29,837 nt of DNA from CAZKXU01 sp964556665. GTDB taxonomy: Bacteria > Bdellovibrionota_C > UBA2361 > CAZKXU01. Below are positions 1-8,438 of this stretch, piece by piece (the stretch's first letter is position 1; the number at the start of each line of letters is the position of its first letter). The stretch covers positions 1 through 29,837 of the forward strand of contig CAZKXU010000037.1 in the NCBI GenBank assembly GCA_964556665.1. Reading direction: 5' to 3'. The notes under the pieces are model-generated. The model did not search any database. It worked only from the letters and a program-made list of their open reading frames with translations, and was not told the DNA's origin. The position numbers were made by a program, and so were the translations under genes.

Positions 1-487
1 ATCCCACTGGACACCCCAAAGTATCTCCTGCTAACGGATTTGTATACTGCTTATCACTATTAGTATTATAAAAGCCTCCGAATAGAGCTGTGCGAATAGT
101 ACTGCCTGGATCTCCCTTATCTCCTTTGTCTCCCTTATCTCCTTTATCTCCTTTGTCTCCAGGGGCACCTGGTGACCCTGGGTCTCCTTTGTCTCCATTA
201 TCCCCTTTCGGACCAGTTGCTCCTATTGGCCCCTGTGGACCCTCTGCTCCTGTTAGACCTTGTAACCCGATTGGACCCTGTGGTCCCTGTAACCCTATTG
301 CACCAGGCTGAGAGCTAGTAAGTCGCAATTCGTCAAGCTCCTTTGCCATTCTATCAACTTTTTTACGAAGCGCTTTATACCGACTTTGAATGGTCTGTAT
401 GGTTGTCGGCTGCGCCAAAGCAAAATTGGAAACGATGATAAAAGATAATACAAACGTGATCTGATGAGCTCGATTGAACCTTTTCAT
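1..487 (-). CDS. Collagen-like exported protein, partial (cut by window edge)
   Basis: The reading frame starts at an ATG at 487 with AAAGGAG eight bases upstream and runs off the left edge after 162 codons. Residues 1-25 form a signal peptide ending ALA, with likely cleavage before QPTT. Residues 26-60 are charged and heptad-like (SRYKALRKKVDRMAKELDEL) and could form a short trimerising coiled coil. Residues 62-130 are 23 uninterrupted Gly-X-Y triplets: first GPQ/GPI/GLQ types, then five consecutive GDK triplets. After the collagen region a different sequence begins (FGGFYNTNSDK...), presumably a globular C-terminal domain. Bacterial proteins with this plan are usually secreted or surface-attached trimers that form fibres. 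The neighbouring glycosyltransferases could act on it or on a surface glycan, but that is inference. The collagen call is firm; the function is unknown. Confidence 0.9.
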   Translation of the reverse strand, partial: MKRFNRAHQITFVLSFIIVSNFALAQPTTIQTIQSRYKALRKKVDRMAKELDELRLTSSQPGAIGLQGPQGPIGLQGLTGAEGPQGPIGATGPKGDNGDKGDPGSPGAPGDKGDKGDKGDKGDKGDPGSTIRTALFGGFYNTNSDKQYTNPLAGDTLGCPVG

Positions 488-602
488 TATATACTCCTTT
501 ATAAAAAACCTCTCCTTGCTAGAACCTCCATCAAATCACGACAATCTCGCATCAAAACGAATCGGCATTTATCGTAGAGGTTCTACTAATAATTATGATT
601 GT

Positions 603-1781
603 TTAAAGAATTATGTTGCAAGAATCGTACCCTCTGTAAGTCGCCTCAGCAGTACGTGACCAACTAAATTTCCCTGCCTGCTCTTTGCCCAGACCGATCA
701 GCTTATTCCGCAGCGCCCCATCACATAGTATCGCCCACATCGCTTCTACTTGCGCATCAATATCATACGGATCAACTAATATCCCAGCACTACCCAAGAC
801 TTCCGGCATTGAGGAGGAGTTTGAACTTAGCACCGGCAAGCCTGTAGCCATAGCCTCAAGTGGTGGGAAACCAAAGCCTTCATATAGACTAGGAAAGAAA
901 AATAAGGTGGCGGTATGATAGATACGGATTAACTCTTCATCTGTAAGAAATCCTAACTCAAAAAGTGCGTCACTCACCCCTAAATCTTGCGCTAATTTGA
1001 TTAATTTTGGATACTCGCGATCGGAGCTGATTCTCCCTGCTATCATTAAAATTGGCAGAACTGTATTGCTAGATCGCGCTCGCTCCCGTACACCGGCTAA
1101 AGACTGTAATAGAGCCGTGTAGTTTTTACGCGGATCAATGCCTCCAACATATAGAATTAAATCACCATGTTCAGGAACAGAAAATTTACTTTTAAGCTCA
1201 GCTCGAGTAAATGGAGCGGCATCCTCAAAAAAAACATCCTCCACTGCTAGTGGTGTTACGACTATGCTCTCCTCTTGAATTCCAAAAAGACGAATTAGAT
1301 CTTTCTTGGTATTTTCACTAATTGCAAAAATTAGATCAGCGTTCATAATAGCTCGCTTCTCTATAGCACGCTGAAGATCATAACGTAGAGGATTTACGCC
1401 TTTCTTATACAGATCGGAAAAGATATAGAAAATTAAGTCGAGAACAGTCACAGCATACGGCCTAAAACCCCATGAAGGTGCATCCATATTGGCAGGGAAA
1501 TGAAGCAGATCAAATCCGTATCTCTTCTGGACTCCGCCCAGAGTGAAAGGATAGCAAAGATGCTGTCTAAAGTTCTGTTTGCCACGTGGCAGACGGTCAA
1601 TTAACCCTTCAAGCCAGCTAGGTCCACGAAAATCTGAATACTCTAGATAGCTAAGCTCTATCCGATCTGATTTTAGTTTTGAAAATTCACGATATAGGTT
1701 AGAAACATACCTGCCGATACCTCGACCGGCATGTGCTTTAAATGAGCTATCTAAGGCAGATATATCAAGAGCTACTTTCAA
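603..1781 (-). CDS. GT4-type glycosyltransferase
   Basis: This is a 392-residue protein with the two-domain GT-B layout of retaining glycosyltransferases related to RfaB and mannosyltransferases. The N-terminus begins MKVALDISAL with the glycine-rich GRGIGRYV loop of the acceptor domain. The C-terminal domain carries LYVGGIDPRKN near residue 210 and the E-x7-E nucleotide-sugar motif EGFGFPPLE at residues 301-309, then GLPVLSSNSSSMPEVLGSAG. It likely transfers a hexose from a nucleotide sugar to a growing surface glycan at the cytoplasmic face of the inner membrane. The start codon is TTG, supported by AGGTGAG a short distance upstream. It lies 149 bases after another GT4 gene on the same strand, with a strong hairpin in between. 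Donor and acceptor cannot be told from sequence. Confidence 0.9.
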   Translation of the reverse strand: MKVALDISALDSSFKAHAGRGIGRYVSNLYREFSKLKSDRIELSYLEYSDFRGPSWLEGLIDRLPRGKQNFRQHLCYPFTLGGVQKRYGFDLLHFPANMDAPSWGFRPYAVTVLDLIFYIFSDLYKKGVNPLRYDLQRAIEKRAIMNADLIFAISENTKKDLIRLFGIQEESIVVTPLAVEDVFFEDAAPFTRAELKSKFSVPEHGDLILYVGGIDPRKNYTALLQSLAGVRERARSSNTVLPILMIAGRISSDREYPKLIKLAQDLGVSDALFELGFLTDEELIRIYHTATLFFFPSLYEGFGFPPLEAMATGLPVLSSNSSSMPEVLGSAGILVDPYDIDAQVEAMWAILCDGALRNKLIGLGKEQAGKFSWSRTAEATYRGYDSCNIIL

Positions 1782-1806
1782 TGCGTCTCACCTTTATATC
1801 ACTCAT

Positions 1807-1834
1807 CCTAAATCCGGCAGTAGCCGGATTTAGG
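1807..1834. repeat. Perfect 12-bp hairpin between glycosyltransferase genes
   Basis: The arms 1807-1818 and 1823-1834 (CCTAAATCCGGC and its exact complement) are separated by the 4-base loop AGTA. On the minus strand it lies about 25 bases before the TTG start of the downstream glycosyltransferase. There is no clear T-run after it on either strand, so it is not a textbook terminator. It could be an attenuating leader hairpin or a small dispersed palindrome. Confidence 0.7.
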
Positions 1835-1871
1835 TCACCTAGAAGAAGCAGTTCTATCCTTTTTTAGGCCC

Positions 1872-1958
1872 AAAAATGCCCGTAAACAGTTCAACATTAA
1901 ACTCACCCCTTGGGTGAATACGCAAAGTTGTTAACATTGTGTGTTTTCGGGCATTTTT
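1872..1958. repeat. Nested inverted repeat at the 3' end of the second glycosyltransferase gene
   Basis: The 11-bp arms AAAAATGCCCG (1872-1882) and CGGGCATTTTT (1948-1958) are exact complements. Between them sits a second small hairpin, TCACCC/GGGTGA with a 3-base loop (1903-1917). The right arm lies inside the last codons of the glycosyltransferase at 1931-3043. The structure may end or slow transcription before the next gene, but it lacks a canonical intrinsic-terminator layout. Confidence 0.5.
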
Positions 1959-3043
1959 CGCCTTTTCTTAGTTTGAACTGCTTCCTCTAGGTTAATTAGT
2001 GCCCGCACATTGCGCTGAAAATTGGCGTAATCTAACTCCTCTACACGGCTTTGCCCTGCGCTAATAAGACTATCTCGGCGGCTCCTGTTAGTAACAAGCT
2101 CAGCAACTAATTCAGCAATCTCGGCATGGCGTTTTTCATATACAACCACCCCGCCATCACCTACCGTCTCTGGCACGGCGCTCGAACCATATGCAATTAC
2201 CGGCATCCTAAAGTGCATCGCTTCTATGAGCGGCACACAAAAGCCTTCGTGCTCGCTCATCGAAATATAGGCCGAACCGTTTTCATATAATGCCCTAAGC
2301 TCAGAATCTGCGAACTGCCCTACAAAGTTGACAGATTTTTCAAGATTAAGCTCTCCTACTAACCGTTTAAGTGAGAAAGAATATATCTCTGTATCTGTGT
2401 CAACTCCAACTATCCAGAGCCGGCTTTTTTTATCTATATATTTATTAAGAAAAAAGAAGATCTTAATTACATCCTCTACGCATTTATTAGGCGCTAGCCT
2501 TCCAACTGTAACCAGATGCATCCCCTCTTCACTCTGAATCAGTTGCGCTATGCCCTGATTAGCCGGCTCACTCCAGCGTGCTGGATCAACTGTTAAAGGC
2601 AAAACTTCAGCACTAAACCCGAGTTTTCTAAGTTCACCGGCGTTAAACGCAGAATCTGCTATGAGGCGATCTGTAATTGCACATAATCCTGGCAGCTCCT
2701 TTACACCAGCCTCAATACTCTCAACTATCCTGGGATTGACCCCCTTGAACCACTCCGGAGGAGTAAGATTATGAAATATCATTGAACGGGTTGCGCGCAG
2801 AGTGCGGTAAAGTTCATTAAGCGGTGAACCGAGTGAGTAGTGTAAGATTACCTCCCCCGAGAAATCGCGCGGCAGCTCCTGATATTTGCGCGCAATTCCT
2901 TTGTATTTATTATGAACATTGATAGCAAATATCTCGCTCTCACACCCCATCTCCTCAAAACAACGCTTGAGCGCTAAAGCTTCGCCTGAAATAGCATCAC
3001 CGTAACTTAATGTATGGATGAGTTGGTGCACGACCCGCTTCAT
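1931..3043 (-). CDS. GT4-type glycosyltransferase
   Basis: A 370-residue GT-B glycosyltransferase. The N-terminal half has MKRVVHQLIHTLSYGDAISGEA and IFHNLTPPEWF, a motif seen in a subset of GT4 enzymes near polysaccharide exporters. The C-terminal half has VGRLAPNK and the E-x7-E motif HEGFCVPLIE at residues 265-274, followed by MPVIAYGSSAVPETVGDGG. Its ATG overlaps the stop of the ABC permease gene by four bases (ATGA), so the two are probably translationally coupled and work in one glycan assembly and export pathway. The last dozen residues (KKRRKMPENTQC) are basic and read into an inverted repeat, so the C-terminal tail may be recent in origin. The sugar transferred is unknown. Confidence 0.9.
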   Translation of the reverse strand: MKRVVHQLIHTLSYGDAISGEALALKRCFEEMGCESEIFAINVHNKYKGIARKYQELPRDFSGEVILHYSLGSPLNELYRTLRATRSMIFHNLTPPEWFKGVNPRIVESIEAGVKELPGLCAITDRLIADSAFNAGELRKLGFSAEVLPLTVDPARWSEPANQGIAQLIQSEEGMHLVTVGRLAPNKCVEDVIKIFFFLNKYIDKKSRLWIVGVDTDTEIYSFSLKRLVGELNLEKSVNFVGQFADSELRALYENGSAYISMSEHEGFCVPLIEAMHFRMPVIAYGSSAVPETVGDGGVVVYEKRHAEIAELVAELVTNRSRRDSLISAGQSRVEELDYANFQRNVRALINLEEAVQTKKRRKMPENTQC

Positions 3044-3810
3044 AACGCCTCCGCAAATGATTCACGGTAACGGTTAAATATGCGCAAGCCGAGCATCATA
3101 GCGATTACACTAAAACAAGTCGCATATAACAGCAGTGACAGTGGAGGTATGACTCCATCTAGAATCAAATTATGATAAAAGATAGTAAATAGCGCAAAAG
3201 GGTTATAGTCCATCGTAAACCTAAATTTATCCGGGACGACTGAAGATGGATATATTACCGGTGTCAGGAAAAATAGAAAAGTTAGTAAATTGCCAAGTAG
3301 ATGCTGCACATCCCTATATTTGACATTCACAGCACTTAAAAGAAGTGATAACCCCAAAAGAAAAAACAGTTGAACAATAATTAATATCGGGAGAAATAAT
3401 ATAGTGAGATGAAACTCCACTCCGCCTATTAACATAAAAATAAATAATAGCGGCAGAGAGAGGAGAAAATTAATTAGATTTGTTACCACCGCAACTGCTG
3501 GCAGAAGTTCTGCTGGAAACATCGCCTTAGTAATTAGCGCACCGCCTGAAACGATCGAAGAAGCTCCCTCAGCTAAAGAGGTTGAGAGCCATAGCCATGG
3601 CAACAGACCACAAAAGAGAAAAATTGTATAGTTTGGAACCTCGCTAAAACGGATATAAAACTTAAAGACCAATGTATAAACCAGCATTAGTCCAAGCGGA
3701 TTTAATAGAGTCCAAAGAAATCCAAGTACAGAGCCGCGATACCGACTTTTAAGGTGTCGTCCTACTAAGGAGAAAAGTAGAACGCGGTAGCGGAGGAAGG
3801 TTGAAAGCAT
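3040..3810 (-). CDS. ABC-2 type polysaccharide export permease (Wzm-like)
   Basis: A 256-residue integral membrane protein with about six hydrophobic segments. It opens with the family's usual cytoplasmic stretch LKSRYRGSVLGFLWTLLNPL, followed by GLLPWLWLSTSLAEG, NVKYRDVQHLLGN and FFLTPVIYP. These are hallmarks of the TagG/Wzm/KpsM permeases that pass lipid-linked O-antigen, teichoic acid or capsule across the inner membrane. It needs a partner ATPase (Wzt/TagH). None is encoded beside it in this window: the upstream neighbour is gcvP and the downstream genes are glycosyltransferases. The ATPase may lie beyond the left edge or elsewhere. The gene overlaps the next glycosyltransferase by four bases. 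Confidence 0.93.
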   Translation of the reverse strand: MLSTFLRYRVLLFSLVGRHLKSRYRGSVLGFLWTLLNPLGLMLVYTLVFKFYIRFSEVPNYTIFLFCGLLPWLWLSTSLAEGASSIVSGGALITKAMFPAELLPAVAVVTNLINFLLSLPLLFIFMLIGGVEFHLTILFLPILIIVQLFFLLGLSLLLSAVNVKYRDVQHLLGNLLTFLFFLTPVIYPSSVVPDKFRFTMDYNPFALFTIFYHNLILDGVIPPLSLLLYATCFSVIAMMLGLRIFNRYRESFAEAL

Positions 3811-3900
3811 AGTGAGGGTAGTTTATATGGGTGTACGGTTTGATTGCAAGGTGTTGAGAAACTCTATCGCATATGCCATCAGAGCAGTTTACATATCTTA

Positions 3901-6753
3901 TTACGAACAGCTACACACCAAATTCCTATCTCCATATCCTCCATCAATCCTACCAACCGCAGGCCAAAACTTGGAGATACGGGTTCTTTCAGTAGGAAAT
4001 GCTGCCTGCATACGACTGTAAGGCCGATCCCATGATTCACCACAGATTGCCAAGGCTGTATGCGGAGCCTGTTTGAGTGGATTATTCTTCGGGTCGAGCA
4101 ATCCTCCCTCTACCGCTCTGATCTCTGCACGGATGGAAATAAGGGCCTCACAAAAGCTATCAAGTTCAGCCTTAGATTCACTCTCGGTTGGTTCAACCAT
4201 AAGTGTGCCCACTACCGGAAATGAAAGAGTCGGGGCATGGAAGCCGTAGTCCATAAGCCGTTTCGCTACATCCTCAGCTTCAATGCCTACAGCTTTAAGA
4301 GCACGCAGATCAAAGATACATTCATGCGCAACATATCCAGAGTCTCCTTTATAGAGGACAGGGTAATGTGCATTTAATTTTGCTGCTACATAATTTGCAT
4401 TTAAAATCGCAATCTTTGTAGCATCTGTTAATCCTGGTCCCGCCATCATCGCCATATATGCCCAGGAGATTAACAAGATACTTGCAGAACCCCATGGCGC
4501 CGCGGATACTGCTCCGCATCCACCTTTATACCCAAGATTTACAAGCGCATGTCCAGGCAGAAACGGCGCAAGATGCGCGCGCACCCCAATTGGTCCCATA
4601 CCAGGCCCGCCTCCGCCATGTGGAATACAGAAGGTCTTATGAAGATTAATGTGACATACGTCAGCTCCTATATCTCCAGGCCGACACAGTCCTACTTGGG
4701 CGTTAAGATTTGCACCATCCATATAGACCTGGCCGCCGTGTAGATGGACAATCTCGCAGATCTCTTTTATGCCGTCCTCAAACACTCCGTGTGTAGAGGG
4801 ATAGGTAACCATCAGACAGGAGAGATTTTTAGCATGCTCCGCTGCTCGTACCTTTAAATCATCGATACGAATATTTCCCTGCTCATCACATTCAACAGTC
4901 ACAACCTCCATTCCAGCCATGATTGCACTTGCAGGATTTGTTCCGTGTGCAGACTTAGGGATTAAACAGATATTGCGGTTCACTTCCTTACGGGAGTGAT
5001 GATAGGCGCGTATTGCCAAGAGGCCTGCATACTCACCCTGTGAGCCTGCGTTTGGCTGCAGCGAAACCGCGCTAAACCCAGTGATCTCAGCAAGTGCTGC
5101 TTCTAGATCACTAAATATACGTTGATACCCACGTGTTTGATCTAGAGGAGCGAATGGATGAATTTTATTAAACGCCTCCCACGTTACCGGAACCATCTCC
5201 GTAGTGGCATTTAGCTTCATGGTACAAGATCCAAGCGGAATCATTGCCTGGCATAAGGAGAGATCCTTTGCCTCTAGCCTCTTTAAATAACGTAAAAACT
5301 CAGTTTCTGAGTGGTATGAATTAAATACGGGATGTTTAAGGTAATCCCCCTTGCGATGAAGCGTAGCCGGAATACCACTAACAACTTTAAGAGTTTCAAT
5401 CTTAAACTGCTTAGCATCTCCTCCAAATATACGGAGCAAGGTCAATACATCATCCTCACTAGTACACTCATCTAATGAAACACCAACGCCATCGCTGTAC
5501 GGTCTAAGATTAATACCTTTACTCTCTGCTCGTTTTAAGGTTTCATTTTTTTCCTTCTCTGAGAGAAGGACTTTGATAGTATCAAAATATGTTTCGTGTG
5601 CTGTTTTTAAATTCAGGGTCTTTAAACCGGCCACTAATTTAGAAGTAAGATCAGTAACTCTTTCCGCAATAGCCTTAAGCCCCTTTGGTCCGTGATAAAC
5701 TGCATACATACTCGCCATAACCGCAAGTAAGACCTGCGCTGTGCAGATATTACTCGTAGCTTTCTCACGGCGGATATGCTGTTCGCGGGTCTGAAGTGCA
5801 AGACGAAGCGCTGGACTACCAGCATTGTCTTTTGATACACCGACTAATCTACCAGGCATCTGACGCTTATAATCATCACGTGTCGCAAGGAATGCGGCAT
5901 GTGGACCACCAAACCCTAGTGGGACTCCGAAGCGCTGTGAGCTGCCAACTGCCATATCTACCCCTAACTCTCCAGGTGAAGAGATTAAAGTTAGAGCTAA
6001 TAGGTCGCATGCAACCGTTACTAAGGCGCCTAAGCCGTGGACGTTTCTAATAAAACCGGAATAATCAATTAATCCTCCGTCTGTCCCTGGATACTGCAAT
6101 AATGCACCAAAAAAACTCTTATCAAGATTTGCTGCAGCTGCATCCCCTACTACTACCTCTAAACCAAGCGCCTCTGCTCTTGTGCGTACAACATCGATCG
6201 TCTGCGGATGACAAGCCTTATCTATAAAATATTTAATGCCAAAACCTCGATCCTCTCCTGCCACAATTCTATGATTCATCATCATAGCCTCTGCCGCAGC
6301 GGTACTTTCATCCAACATCGAAGCATTTGCGATCGCCATGCCCGTAAGATCACAGATCATGGTTTGATAATTTAGAAGCGCCTCTAGGCGTCCCTGCGAT
6401 ATTTCAGGCTGATATGGTGTATACTGGGTATACCAGCCTGGATTCTCCATAATATTTCGAAGAATAACTGCAGGAGTTAGACAATCATAATATCCTAATC
6501 CAATATAGGATCGGTTAACCTTATTCTGGCTGGCAATCTGTCGCAGCTCTGCTAATGTCTCTGCTTCTGAACGCGGCTCCTTGAAAGCTGAAAGCTCCAA
6601 CGCCCTACTCATGCGAATTCTGGCAGGTACTACCTTGTCAATAAACTGATCCAAGCTGCTGCAGCCAACTGCTTGCAGCATCGCTTGAACCTCCGACTCG
6701 CTCGGGCCGATATGACGATTTTGAAATGAGTTTAGTGTAGTTTTCTCTGTCAT
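3901..6753 (-). CDS. gcvP: Glycine dehydrogenase (decarboxylating), P-protein
   Basis: A 950-residue, single-chain P-protein of the glycine cleavage system. It uses pyridoxal phosphate to decarboxylate glycine and loads the aminomethyl group onto the lipoyl arm of GcvH. The N-terminal half starts FQNRHIGPSESE and contains the glycine-rich SQRFGVPLGFGGPHAAF. The C-terminal half has the PLP-lysine motif INLHKTFCIPHGGGGPG, with the lysine near residue 700. It is the long homodimeric form seen in E. coli and many Proteobacteria, not the split GcvPA/GcvPB form. Its ATG overlaps the gcvH stop by one base (TAATG), so coupling is expected. It is last in the folD-gcvT-gcvH-gcvP run. Confidence 0.98.
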   Translation of the reverse strand: MTEKTTLNSFQNRHIGPSESEVQAMLQAVGCSSLDQFIDKVVPARIRMSRALELSAFKEPRSEAETLAELRQIASQNKVNRSYIGLGYYDCLTPAVILRNIMENPGWYTQYTPYQPEISQGRLEALLNYQTMICDLTGMAIANASMLDESTAAAEAMMMNHRIVAGEDRGFGIKYFIDKACHPQTIDVVRTRAEALGLEVVVGDAAAANLDKSFFGALLQYPGTDGGLIDYSGFIRNVHGLGALVTVACDLLALTLISSPGELGVDMAVGSSQRFGVPLGFGGPHAAFLATRDDYKRQMPGRLVGVSKDNAGSPALRLALQTREQHIRREKATSNICTAQVLLAVMASMYAVYHGPKGLKAIAERVTDLTSKLVAGLKTLNLKTAHETYFDTIKVLLSEKEKNETLKRAESKGINLRPYSDGVGVSLDECTSEDDVLTLLRIFGGDAKQFKIETLKVVSGIPATLHRKGDYLKHPVFNSYHSETEFLRYLKRLEAKDLSLCQAMIPLGSCTMKLNATTEMVPVTWEAFNKIHPFAPLDQTRGYQRIFSDLEAALAEITGFSAVSLQPNAGSQGEYAGLLAIRAYHHSRKEVNRNICLIPKSAHGTNPASAIMAGMEVVTVECDEQGNIRIDDLKVRAAEHAKNLSCLMVTYPSTHGVFEDGIKEICEIVHLHGGQVYMDGANLNAQVGLCRPGDIGADVCHINLHKTFCIPHGGGGPGMGPIGVRAHLAPFLPGHALVNLGYKGGCGAVSAAPWGSASILLISWAYMAMMAGPGLTDATKIAILNANYVAAKLNAHYPVLYKGDSGYVAHECIFDLRALKAVGIEAEDVAKRLMDYGFHAPTLSFPVVGTLMVEPTESESKAELDSFCEALISIRAEIRAVEGGLLDPKNNPLKQAPHTALAICGESWDRPYSRMQAAFPTERTRISKFWPAVGRIDGGYGDRNLVCSCS

Positions 6754-7139
6754 TAATGTTTCCCTTCAACTATCTTTCTGTAATCAGCGGCGCTCATAAG
6801 TTTTGCTAAATCAGCCTGATTTGGATTCTCAATCTTAGCGATCCATCCTTTACCGTACGGATCTGTATTTACCAAAGTGGGCGAATTAGAAAGCTCACTA
6901 TTCCCCTCCTTTACCTTTCCTCCGATCGGAGCATATACATCCGAAGCAGCCTTGGTCGACTCGACCACACAAAAAATATCACCCTGTTTAAATTCCTTCC
7001 CAGATTTAGGGAGGTCAACAAAGACGAGTTCACCTAACTCGCTTTGTGCAAATTCCGTGATGCCGACTGTGGCCACATTCCCTTCTAAGAGAACCCACTC
7101 GTGCTCTGTTGTGTAACGTAACTGATCCGGAATATTCAT
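6753..7139 (-). CDS. gcvH: Glycine cleavage system H protein
   Basis: A 128-residue lipoyl carrier that shuttles the aminomethyl intermediate between the P, T and L proteins. It begins MNIPDQLRYTTEHEW, as the family does. The lipoylation site is Lys63 in VVESTKAASD, followed by the conserved VYAPIGGKVKEGN and GKGWIAKI. Length is normal for the family. It sits one base from the end of gcvT and overlaps gcvP by one base, so the three are almost certainly one transcript. Lipoyl ligase or synthase and the L protein (Lpd) are not in the window. Confidence 0.98.
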   Translation of the reverse strand: MNIPDQLRYTTEHEWVLLEGNVATVGITEFAQSELGELVFVDLPKSGKEFKQGDIFCVVESTKAASDVYAPIGGKVKEGNSELSNSPTLVNTDPYGKGWIAKIENPNQADLAKLMSAADYRKIVEGKH

Positions 7140-7140
7140 A

Positions 7141-8247
7141 TTATTTTATCTCCTGTTTATAAAAAGGTATTTTTGCAACACGGGATTTTAATTTTTTCCC
7201 GCGTACTTCTATAAATAGCGGCGCGTCTATCTGTCTATGCCCAGCGGCAACTAACGCCATGCCTATCGAGCGGTTTAATGTAGGGGTCTTAGTGCCACTA
7301 GTAACAGATCCAATTTCAACACCAAATTCACTGTATACCTTGTCTGCATGCCGTGCGATGCCCGGGTCAACTACTTCAAACCCTACAAGGGTCCGTGCTG
7401 CTCCGTATTTTTTGTGCTCTGCTAATACTTCCCGCCCGATAAATTCACCTTTATCAATTTTAACCACCCAATTTAACCCTGATTCGATAACTGAGATATC
7501 ATCAGCCAGTTCGTGGCCATGTAAGGGCAGACAGGCCTCCAAACGTAGCGAATCACGTGCCGCCAGCCCGCATGGAATAAGCCCATCCGGTTGACCTACC
7601 TCAAGTAAGGCATTCCAAATTTCAGCAGTTGCTGCACTAGGGACAAAAAGTTCGAAGCCATCCTCCCCGGTATAACCTGTACGCGCAAAGATTACATTAT
7701 GTCCAAGTAATTTCTGCTCACGGAAATGAAAATATTTAATCTCTAATAGATTGCTCTTCGCAAGCTTTGAAAGAATATTAATTGCCTTAGGTCCCTGTAT
7801 CGCGATCTGGCCGAACTCAGGACTATGATCAGTCACTACTGCATTAAAAGTGTTATGTTTAGTTAGCCAATCGAAATCTTTTCTGGCGTTAGATGCATTG
7901 ACACAGAGAAGATACTTAGTCGGTGAAAATCTATAGATAATAACATCATCTACGGTGCCGCCCTGATGATTAGTAATGGCGCTATACTGTGCCCGCCCAT
8001 CATACAAAGCTCCTACATTATTACATGTAAGGTAATCAACAGCTTTTTCTGCTTGAGCTCCGGTGATGAAGATCTCCCCCATATGGCTCACATCAAAAAG
8101 GCCGGCATGAGTGCGTGTAGCAACATGTTCCTGTGTCCCGGATGTATACCAAACTGGCATCTCCCATCCGGCAAAAAGAACAAGCTTTGCCCCTAGTTTT
8201 TTATGTTGTTCATGAAGCGGCGTGAATTTCAGGCTGTCATATTGCAT
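7141..8247 (-). CDS. gcvT: Aminomethyltransferase, T-protein of glycine cleavage
   Basis: A 368-residue tetrahydrofolate-dependent aminomethyltransferase that releases ammonia and forms 5,10-methylene-THF from aminomethyl-GcvH. Visible family motifs are FAGWEMPVWY near the N-terminus, GLFDVSHMGEI, ARTGYTGEDGFELF and LRLEACLPLHGHEL. The C-terminal barrel domain (VTSGTKTPTLNRSIGMALV) is complete. The ATG at 8247 has only a weak ribosome-binding site upstream. It is the first gene of the gcvTHP unit and follows folD by 191 bases holding a large palindromic repeat. I looked for a glycine riboswitch in that gap and did not see one. Confidence 0.97.
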   Translation of the reverse strand: MQYDSLKFTPLHEQHKKLGAKLVLFAGWEMPVWYTSGTQEHVATRTHAGLFDVSHMGEIFITGAQAEKAVDYLTCNNVGALYDGRAQYSAITNHQGGTVDDVIIYRFSPTKYLLCVNASNARKDFDWLTKHNTFNAVVTDHSPEFGQIAIQGPKAINILSKLAKSNLLEIKYFHFREQKLLGHNVIFARTGYTGEDGFELFVPSAATAEIWNALLEVGQPDGLIPCGLAARDSLRLEACLPLHGHELADDISVIESGLNWVVKIDKGEFIGREVLAEHKKYGAARTLVGFEVVDPGIARHADKVYSEFGVEIGSVTSGTKTPTLNRSIGMALVAAGHRQIDAPLFIEVRGKKLKSRVAKIPFYKQEIK

Positions 8248-8337
8248 AGTGGGTGAAGTTTTACAAAATGTGCGGATAAAAACAAGCTTTGATTAGGCTG
8301 CGCAACTATAACTCAGTAACATAAATTATCCCTTCCA

Positions 8338-8409
8338 GGGACCGCGGGCTTCCAGCCCGCTTGATCGCAATTGCAGGTTCGATCAAGCGGGCTGGAAGCC
8401 CGCGGTCCC
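8338..8409. repeat. REP-like palindrome, copy 1 (perfect 30-bp stem)
   Basis: The arms 8338-8367 and 8380-8409 are exact complements over 30 bp, around a 12-base loop. Each arm contains its own smaller hairpin (GCGGGCT-TCC-AGCCCGC), so the whole can fold as one long stem or as a cruciform of two short ones. It shares its ends (GGGACCGCGGGC... and ...GCCCGCGGTCCCAG) with the repeats at 10551, 22566 and 27871. It lies in the gap between the folD stop and the gcvT start. Confidence 0.9.
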
Positions 8410-8438
8410 AGTAAAAATTTTGTTAGAGTGTACTAATG

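Noticed and set aside
90..311. Plus-strand frame rich in Pro-Leu-Ser and Gly-Pro repeats
   Set aside because: It is the antisense of the collagen Gly-X-Y tract. The minus-strand frame has a signal peptide, a ribosome-binding site and uninterrupted triplets.
8338..8409. Plain rho-independent terminator of folD
   Set aside because: The stem is 30 bp and shares sequence with three other intergenic repeats. It may terminate transcription but is better described as a repeat element.
8248..8438. Glycine riboswitch upstream of gcvT
   Set aside because: No paired aptamer-like conserved blocks were seen; the space is mostly taken by the palindromic repeat. A covariance-model search would settle it.
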